A stretch of DNA of 64,000 nucleotides from Kwoniella bestiolae CBS 10118. Lineage: Eukaryota; Basidiomycota; Tremellomycetes; Tremellales; Cryptococcaceae. A program made the translations under genes and the position numbers. A model generated the notes under the pieces. The model made no database searches. It was not told where the DNA came from and was given only the letters and a program-made list of their open reading frames with translations. This document shows positions 56,643 to 64,000 of the stretch, in pieces. The stretch covers positions 124,001-188,000 of the forward strand of contig NC_089244.1 of the NCBI RefSeq assembly GCF_000512585.2, in the 5' to 3' direction. The stretch's first letter is position 1; each line of letters begins with the position of its first letter.

Positions 56643-59309
56643 TTATACAACATATATCTCCCAATCGTTCTCCTCCAAGACATCCAACCAATCCACGAAG
56701 ACTTTCCCATCCACATTCTTCTTCCATAATTCATGCACAATCTTCCGGGATCTCTCAACATTTCGAAACCCAAATTCCGCACTATCAAAACGATAACAAT
56801 GCCATCAGCCCGCCTGTCTCATGTCTGAATACATGATCATTGATCGGGGTTTCCCTCACCTGATATCCTCATATATCCGATCGCTTCTATCTCTATCATC
56901 CATCTCCTCATCCTCCTGACCTCCAGGTATAGCACACAATGCAGCTTGGAAGATCACCCAATGAGCCGAGCATAGTCCAGGGAGACGTTCGTCTAGCATC
57001 GCTTCCAGCAGCGAAAGACATTGTCTGACTAGCAAGCGGATATTCAGAGAACTGGGTGGTTCGCAAAGTACGAAGCATCGTAGTTGCAATAAGCAAGCTG
57101 TCCGAAAGGCTTCATGCAGATATCGATGAGCTTGGATGTGTGGCTTCGCTATTTGCGTTGATCAAGGTCCGGTCAGCAATAATCTCGGTGAAGACAGATG
57201 AGATGATACAGAGTGCAACATACCAATCACAAGCGCATCAAGTCTCAGTTTCTCCTCGTTCAGCTCTGCTTCTATCTGCAGAGCAGGTTTGACGACGTCC
57301 AGTAAATGCTCATCGCTCCACCCTTTGTTTCTCCTTGACCGTCTCAAGCGAATGAGTTCGGCAAGTCTATGCATTCTCGAAAATAAGGGTAGACTGACTC
57401 CAGTAAGGGTATGGAGGGTATCGAGTCCTGCTCGGCTGTATTTCTGGGCGATAGACTTGGGTATCATCGGTGCGTGGGTGAAGATAAAAGATCCCTGAAA
57501 CAGCTAGTCAGCATGAATCCCTACGAGTAGGGTTGAGATCACCGGACTCACAAGTACGTCGTGATACAGTAAATTTTCAAAGCTAATTCGGTAAGAGATC
57601 AATCAGACATGTGTTGTTTTGAGTAGAACCGATAAAGACTTACAACGATGTATGCATTGAGTCAGGCTGTGAATCAAGATCTTCGCTGGTGAATACATGA
57701 GGAACAAGTCGGGACAGATGCTGTACCAGCGTACTGAAACCCCATACATCGCCTCTGCAAATCTTTACGAGCATCCAATGCGTCAGAATAAGTAGCCAAA
57801 CAGCAGTAGGGATGTCGAGCTCACCTTGAACTGCATGATCATCAGAGCAGCAGCCAGCAGCGTCATCTTCTCTGTATCTTTATCGTGATGTTCTCCTCCA
57901 TCAGTCGAAGCTATCTCTTTCCCCCTCTTGTCGAACAACTGGCTCATCCGATTATCCAAATTCGACGTGGCTTGCACGCTGAACTTCTCGCTGACAGCTT
58001 CGTACTTTGCTAATCCTCGATTGACCATATGCCTTGCGGCCCAAGCTAGGATGCTCAGATGCAAACTCTGCCCCGCTGGACCTCGACTGGCAGTCATATT
58101 TGCTAATTTCGTGAATGACTCGAAGGCACTCGGAGCCGATTCTCCAGTACATGATACCAACCTGGACAAAGATTCGTGGAAATAGTTCAAAACTGCCGTT
58201 TGTGAGTTGATAGGCGGTGTATCGCTTCCTTTGTAGGAGGGTGAACGGGAAGGTCGACGAGATGCAGTCCGGGAACGCGGTGGACGAGGGGCGCCTGGTC
58301 CAGCTTCACCATTCGAGGATATCAATGTGGGATCTATCACTGGTTCAGGATGCGATGGGGGTGTTGGTTGGAGTAAGACGTTGTTGAGCGAGTCAAAGGC
58401 ATTGAAAGTCTGAGTAGTCGGGACGGCAAGACAATCTGCTGCCCAAAGTTGGAGTGTGGCCTGTAGCGTATTATCATATCAGTTGAATGTCCAATAACTT
58501 TACATACGGAATACACTCACCTCATCCAGATTTCCACCTCCAGACAGCCAATCCAATAAGCTGGTATCTCCAGAGCCCGTATGATCATTGTTTGACGAGT
58601 GATGATCTCCGAGGCTGGTTCCAAAAATGTTGGCATTATTGACGGCATTTGCGGTCCCAGCGATTGAATTCTGAGCTCCATCGATATTTCCGAAGATTCC
58701 GACAAAATCATCCATTGTGTTTGTCACCGGAACGGAGGATATAGCATCATTGGGCTGCAGCATAAACGGCTGTTGAGCACTATGAGGCTGAGCGAAAGGC
58801 ATTGTCGATGATGTCGATGCCGCTATATTAGGGGGAATGATGATGGAAGGAGAAGGGGATGGTACAGATGATTGCTGGGAACGTCGTCTTGCCGCCCGAG
58901 TCGGTTCATCTGGTGGCCAATTGCAGTCCTATAGCATTCTCAGCACCCTGACACCACAAAGTTATCCTGCACATGATGGCTCCTGCTAGGTTCAAGGCCG
59001 AGGAATAGAGGGTAAACATACGAGATGCAACCGTATACAAGCACCGCAAGTGGGCTTGACCATATCACACAGCTTCCTCCTCTTGCGACATGTGAGACAC
59101 CCTAGCTTACTCCTGGTCACCTTCCTCCTCTTCCTACCGGGAGAGAGAGGTGTGTCATTGTTGTGCGAAGGTCTTGAGCTGCTTGCCGGACTCGCCGGAT
59201 GATTCCCAGTAGTCGTAGTACGAGAGGAAGAAGCTTGAGGAGATGGTCTTGTTGGTATCATGTTGGAGCTAGAATTGGGAGTAGGTGGTACCCCTGATGC
59301 AGGAGACAT
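56643..59309 (-). CDS. Zn(II)2Cys6 fungal transcription factor
   Basis: Nuclear regulator. The start at 59309 gives MSPASGVPPTPNSSSNMIPT. The frame upstream has only a TTG and an AG acceptor-like site. A basic run (GRKRRKVTRSK) leads into the binuclear zinc cluster GCLTCRKRRKLCDMVKPTCG, then ACIRLHL-DC across an intron, giving the C-x2-C-x6-C-x5-C-x2-C-x6-C spacing. A long serine/asparagine-rich linker follows. The C-terminal half resembles the fungal-specific regulatory domain (Fungal_trans_2 type): LSRLVSCTGESAPSAFESFT, LHLSILAWAARHMVNRGL and DTEKMTLLAAALMIMQFK, then FENLLYHDVL, LPLFSRMHRLAELIRLRR and QCLSLLEAMLDERLPGL. The stop at 56643-56645 follows NDWEIYVV. Target genes are unknown. The allantoate-type transporter lies immediately upstream on the same strand. 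Confidence 0.88.
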
Positions 59310-59734
59310 GTTGACATCTCCTGTCTGGGCCAGAGAGACGATGAGCAAGTGTAGTGAATGAGATGAGATGGTTGCTCACCAGGAGATGACAAGAAGGATA
59401 CGAAACGTGATCTTCAAACGGAACCGGAAGATTTAACCGTAAGCGCCCCTCAATCGTGACATTGTAATCTTCATTACAAATTCAATTGTAATGTTGTAAT
59501 CGGCCTTGTCGGTGATTAGTATGAGATTACAAAATTACCACTACGATTTGTGCAATGTCAATCGACGTAACATCGAACAATTGCATGTAGCATTCGATTA
59601 CTTCAGTATCCTACATGATCACCTATTTATCTCACTTCTTGACATAATTTACATGTACCCGAATCATTAATCCCATCCTTGTCCTTGCCCTTACATATTG
59701 AACTACGGTCCACACCGATCTTTTTTGCAGTACC
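59310..59734. promoter_or_regulatory. Transcription-factor promoter with five TTGTAAT/ATTACAA motifs
   Basis: 425 bp between the transporter stop and the regulator start, both on the minus strand. TTGTAAT occurs at 59462-59468, 59486-59492 and 59494-59500. Its reverse complement ATTACAA occurs at 59473-59479 and 59526-59532. All five lie 150-225 bp upstream of the regulator's ATG. This density suggests a binding array, possibly for autoregulation. The factor is unknown. Confidence 0.5.
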
Positions 59735-61758
59735 TTAATACAGATACACGAATTCGTTGTTCTTGAAATCGGTCATATCCTTGAGGGCTGCCAAATCAAA
59801 CGACATTTCATTCAGCAAAAATCCCTTGATGAAGAAGGATGGGAAGGATCGAGCACTCACCATTCTCGCCAACACCACCTTCATTACCGTACGCCTCGTA
59901 TTGAGTAAGCATACTGGTATCCTTGATCTTTGCGGGTTTACCGACCGCGACTCGTTGTCTTTCACGTTGTTTGTTCAATACTAAGATCAATCCCATACAG
60001 ATGGCGATCAATCCCAACATCGCGGCGAAGACACCTAATGTAGCTCGCAGACCTGGGATATATCTTGGCTTGTCCTTGGAGTTGAACAAGAGGGGACCTG
60101 CCGCAATGCACAACCCATTAGTATGCGAAGAACGGTTCTGGATGGGGATGGAAGGCTGAGTGGGAACTTACCGATGATACTGCCAGTAGCGTTGAAAGCA
60201 TTGTAAGCAGCGAGAATGGCACTCTTCTTAGTTTGACCGGCCGTGTTGGCTACCATCCAACTGACGATGATTGGGTTCCCACCGAAAAGGAAGGACATCA
60301 AGTAATACCCTGCCAAAGCGACTTTCTGGTTAACAACTGGCTGTCTGTTGGTGTGGTATAACATCGCTAATCCGACAAGGACAGGGGCCATGAACGCTGC
60401 GAGAACTGGACCTTTGAGTTTGAACTTTTGTGTGGCGTACGAAGCGGCCATGATAGTGATGAACTGAAGGGCACCGAAGGGCATGTTCAGGAGAGCGGTA
60501 ATCTGAAGGGATCGTAGCTGATCAGCGTCCGCTAGATGCAGCCATATCAACAGACAGAAAGAGAGGAGACTCACGTATCTATCGTACCCCATATTACGTA
60601 TTAGTGTGGGCCCGAACGACGTAGTCACCGTAGCTCCGAAGTTCAAGCAAAGAGCTAAGCCTCCAAACAAGTATGTCTTGGGATCATATGCCAGTTCCCA
60701 GATGTGGGCCCATTTAAACTCATTCGTACCGGTACCAGTTTGGTTCGCTCTCAATCTCTCAATAGCTTTCGCTTTATCTTCGGTTGACAAGAATCTCGCG
60801 TGGGCGATGTCAGAATCGATTCTCCAGTAGACGATGGGAGCAGTGCAGACGGTGATGGAGCCGACGACAATGAAGATCAATTGCCAAGAAGCGATCTTGT
60901 CAGAATTGATCTTGCCCAAACCGAAAGACATCAACGCGGCGACGCATTGGGCGATACCGTTGGTAGAGTACCATGCGGCTACTCTGATAGGTTGTTCGGA
61001 ACGTCTATACCATTGGGCGGTCATGATGGAGAATAAGGGTAGACAACCGGCTTCGAAGAGACCGAGAAGGAATCGAGTAGCCGCGAGACCACCGAAGCTA
61101 CGAAGTACACAGCTTAATTCAGTATTGGCCACAGTTGCTACAGTCGCCTATGTCTGCGCTCACCTTGAAGACGCGGCCATGCATGCTTGAGCAGTTCCCC
61201 AACCAAAGATGAAACATGGCATCAAGATTCTAGCTGGAACTCTGACGATGAGGTAGGTGGAAAAAGGTTGCCAAGCGAGCTGTGCGATGTTGTTCATGGT
61301 GACAGCGACAGAGTATTGGTTGTCTACCAAGTGATTGTCTTCAGAAAGACCAAAGACATTACCATATCCCATTCTATATGTGTTCGAATGGTGTCAGTGG
61401 AGTCACACCTCAAAGAAGCAAAAGTGACCTACACAAGCTTGTCCAAGATCTGAAGTAGGTAAACCCATACCAAGATGGTCAATATTTGCTTGTCCGTCTT
61501 TCGTCGGATTCTATCATTCTGCGAGAGGGATATAGAACGTAAGCAACGCAGGTTGTCCATTCCTATATGATAACGGTTGTTCGTCCAGGCGCTCCCACTC
61601 ACATCCTCTTGGGTCACTACAACCCGTTCATCTCCGATGATATCCAGCGCAGCATCACCATGTTGTCTAGCCTTCTGAGCTTCTACCTCTTTCGGATCTT
61701 GATCAACTTCCTCGACATGATCGAACGAAGCCTTTCTATCGAAGTCTTTCTCAGCCAT
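59735..61758 (-). CDS. MFS transporter, ACS/allantoate-permease (Dal5-like) family
   Basis: Plasma-membrane anion:cation symporter. The start at 61758 gives MAEKDFDRKASFDHVEEVDQ and a charged N-tail, then TDKQILTILVWVYLLQILDK as TM1. YGNVFGLSEDNHLVDNQYSV, then IVRVPARILMPCFIFGWG and LAATRFLLGLFEAGCLPLFS with YRRSEQPIRVAAWYS, are the typical fungal ACS signatures. The second half has YDPKTYLFGGLALCLNFGAT, SFGPTLIRNMGYDR and FLFGGNPIIVSWMVANTAGQ, followed by KKSAILAAYNAFNATGSIIG. It ends DMTDFKNNEFVYLY at 59735-59737, the common C-terminal form (LTDKENKxFxY) of the family. Substrates of relatives include allantoate, ureidosuccinate, nicotinate and other carboxylates. About seven exons. Confidence 0.9.
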
Positions 61759-62965
61759 ATTGATCGCGTACTTTGCTTTGCTTCACCTTGATACTGTTGA
61801 CAAGTAAGCAGTAAGGGTTCAATGATCTACCTCCATGGGGCCTTGGGGGTCCTGATATATACCCTATTTCGAAGACTGGAGAATCCACATTTATCCATCT
61901 CTGTCCATCGGTAAATAAAGGTCCTGATTTATCCATGGTGGATGGTCTAGGTCCACCTCGCACAACACCTATCCATGTGGACAGGAGATGAGCGATCCAT
62001 AGCCGAAGACACGATCGTTATCCGCAGGTCTTGACAGAGCCATATAGGACCGTGATGAATGACTGATCAGCCCTGAGGTATCAACTTCCATCCCACTACT
62101 GCCGGAAGGGGTGAGAGCCGAGCTCCTTATGTTGATCTTTCTCTATACCAGGACTAGGGATACTACACTGTATATGAAGGCGGCAGCAACGACAGATGGA
62201 TCAACCGGTTGGTTTATCCGGAGGAATGATGGGAAAAATCGATCGATAAAGCCACTAATCAGCCTAAAAAGTCTTGGCATGGATTGATGCTAAGGTGGCG
62301 CTTCACCTTTCAACATAAATTGCAAGTCCTTAAAAAGCTTGGCAAGGTTATCCTTCCCTCAATGATGCAATGGGCCAACGGTATGCAACGGCTATAACAG
62401 TGAGAGGTATGGATGGTCAGGTGGATATCTCTCGAACGAGTTGGAAGCTTGGAAGGGACCGCCGATAACAAGTGGATATTCAGTGCAGAGCCGATGAATG
62501 GCGAAACGCCTGTCTACCATGTATCAGTATCCGATATGCTCAAGACCGATGCTTGTAAGATCCACATCAGCACGCACTATTCCGTTGAGTTGAGGCATAA
62601 CGTGGAGCAGAGTTGGTGTCCATGGGGGTATGAATGAAGCCGAAACGTGCAAAGATGCCTCTCCTAGCCTACATGCCTCCTATTGGCACCTGAAGACTGG
62701 AGCCATTCTTCAAGCAGTAACGATAAGGAGATTATAATTTCAGAAGCGCAAATCGAGGTATGCATAAAGACGCGCTTTGGGCCATCAGAAATACATAAAA
62801 GAATCGGGATATCTACAGAAATGAGTTGCGTGAGATAAGTAATTTTGTCATCCTGGAAAAGAGTGACATATCAAATATGGGGCCCAGAGAATAAGTTGAC
62901 AGACGGGATGCTTGAGAGCTACGACAACTGATTGCGGTTCTTCACGCTACGTTGTCTACGCTCTA
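61759..62965. other. Non-coding region upstream of the transporter
   Basis: About 1.2 kb. A 74-codon frame at 62413-62637 is not supported by any domain. The first part must be the promoter of the transporter. I recognise no repeat or element. Confidence 0.45.
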
Positions 62966-63292
62966 TTACATGGCGTCCCGCTCACTCAAGCCCATCGTTC
63001 CAGTGCTGTCGATCATACCTTCGATCTGATTTTCCTGGTCCAACAGGTTTTTGAGCTCGGACAGGGTGGAATCAAGATCACCGCATTTGAGCCCGAGTTG
63101 GAACTGCATCTCAGGTCTAGTCACATCTATGACAGTGCGCGACGATGTCCAGCCAGCGCGTGTGAGCTGTAGTTGTAGCCTGATGAGCTCTCGGTCATGT
63201 TCACTAAATTTGGCGATATCTCTGGGATCTTGTAGCTCGAACAGAGGCATCGGATCGGTGGATGGGCTATTGTCGTTGGAAGGGGGATTCAT
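62966..63292 (-). CDS. Possible small gene, 108 residues, unknown function
   Basis: Single open frame from ATG 63292, beginning MNPPSNDNSPSTDPMPLFEL, to the stop at 62966-62968 after GLSERDAM. The body is hydrophilic and looks helical: DIAKFSEHDRELIRLQLQLT, then DSTLSELKNLLDQENQIEGM. The even, coiled-coil-like composition is more protein-like than the surrounding frames. No family, signal peptide or membrane segment is recognised. It may also be the 3' or 5' part of a larger spliced gene. Confidence 0.4.
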   Translation of the reverse strand: MNPPSNDNSPSTDPMPLFELQDPRDIAKFSEHDRELIRLQLQLTRAGWTSSRTVIDVTRPEMQFQLGLKCGDLDSTLSELKNLLDQENQIEGMIDSTGTMGLSERDAM

Positions 63293-64000
63293 CTTGCTGA
63301 GACTGATGTATCCTCCTCAACCAATCAAAATGTATTTGGAGGAGAGATAGGTAAGCTGGGGACTCACGTCTACAAAAATTCAGCTATATATAGCTTTATC
63401 ACGGGCCTTCCTCGTGCTATCGGAATATCAACAAGAGGGGTTGAAAGGTGCGCATAGGGGAACATCGTAAAAGGACAGTCGAGGGCTGAGAAAGCCCGCA
63501 ACGTAGATAGCGTTTCATGTACACATCTTTTCGCAGTACAGCACACACGCATTGAAAGGAGGAGAACGAAGTCTCTAGCCACAGTCTGCGTCATTGCATT
63601 AGAAGCCTAGCCGCGATAAATAATATGCGAGTCATAGATGACGATTTGGCTTGATGGAAATGACCTGTGCTCTACCTTTGATGATATGTATTTTAAATCG
63701 GCGTTCTCTGCTCATGGGAAGACTTGCACAGAGCATATTGGGCCAAACCATCTACAAAAGTATAGACCGCACATAACAATCGGTGTACTTCGTGCACTTG
63801 TGATCGCCGGCAGAAAGACATCACGGTCGTACCTCAAGAGGACTATCACTTCGACAGAAAGGAATTCAGTAAGACATATCTGGAATGCTAAGACACAGAA
63901 TAGAGGAGGTTCTCAAGCGAGTACAAATGCCCCAACCAGCCAATTGTACAGTTTAATACGAAGACTTGCTTTGCAAGGTATAAATAGTGGCATGAGAGAT
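63293..64000. other. Window end, no gene recognised
   Basis: 708 bp with only short frames (longest 74 codons on the minus strand, 63370-63594) and no recognisable coding content. Confidence 0.4.

Noticed and set aside
59309..59348. Upstream extension of the Zn2Cys6 factor to 59348
   Set aside because: It would need a TTG start, and an AG acceptor-like site lies between, so the extra residues are probably intron or leader.
1..64000. tRNA genes, rRNA genes, CRISPR arrays, intact transposons
   Set aside because: Scanning by eye for tRNA B-box-like sequence, reverse transcriptase or transposase motifs and regular spacer arrays found none that hold up. A tRNA scan would settle the first.

Overview
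The window is nuclear DNA of a basidiomycete yeast, most likely a tremellomycete of the Cryptococcus/Kwoniella type. Genes are dense, lie on both strands and are cut by many 50-80 nt GT..AG introns, and the recognisable proteins have fungal architectures. The genus is an inference. I saw no rRNA, tRNA, CRISPR array or intact transposon.

1-15.4 kb is conserved housekeeping sequence: the C-terminal end of an RTP1/TANGO6-like RNA polymerase II import factor (+, cut by the window edge), a DenD-like NAD-dependent sugar-acid dehydrogenase (-), the Hsp90 co-chaperone STI1 (-), sharing a promoter with replicative helicase subunit MCM3 (+), a NodL/maltose-type O-acetyltransferase (-), palmitoyl-protein thioesterase PPT1 (-) and mitochondrial pyruvate carrier subunit MPC2 (+).

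15.4-25 kb is an accessory region. It holds four tandem, same-strand members of one protein family I do not recognise. Three look intact and the fourth is broken. They share an ~80-residue domain (core SAA-x-IL ... HAEELARLC-x-x-GA), a phase-1 intron just before the domain, and disordered Q/S/P/H/Y-rich tails. The first member seems to carry the domain twice. Flanking DNA is duplicated along with the genes, and the spacers hold other direct repeats. This is the best candidate for an undescribed system.

25-38.7 kb returns to conserved genes: a two-RING plus LON-domain protein (-), flavocytochrome b2 L-lactate dehydrogenase CYB2 (+), ER membrane complex subunit EMC10 (-), ribosome biogenesis factor RRP15 (+) and a 14-TM-type MFS transporter (-).

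39.6-42 kb has a small secreted, probably kexin-processed cysteine-containing protein and, just downstream, a paralog broken by two in-frame TAA codons.

42-62 kb carries a DUF3292 membrane protein (-), a decayed gene remnant, a signal-peptide-bearing ureohydrolase ending in VDEL (+), a 2-oxoglutarate/Fe(II) dioxygenase (-), an amino-acid permease (+), a class II aldolase/adducin protein (-), an HRI1-family protein (+), a Zn2Cys6 transcription factor (-) and an allantoate-permease-type MFS transporter (-). The last 2 kb is mostly non-coding with one small possible gene. The permeases, the ureohydrolase and the regulator suggest nitrogen scavenging, but nothing in the sequence ties them into one cluster.
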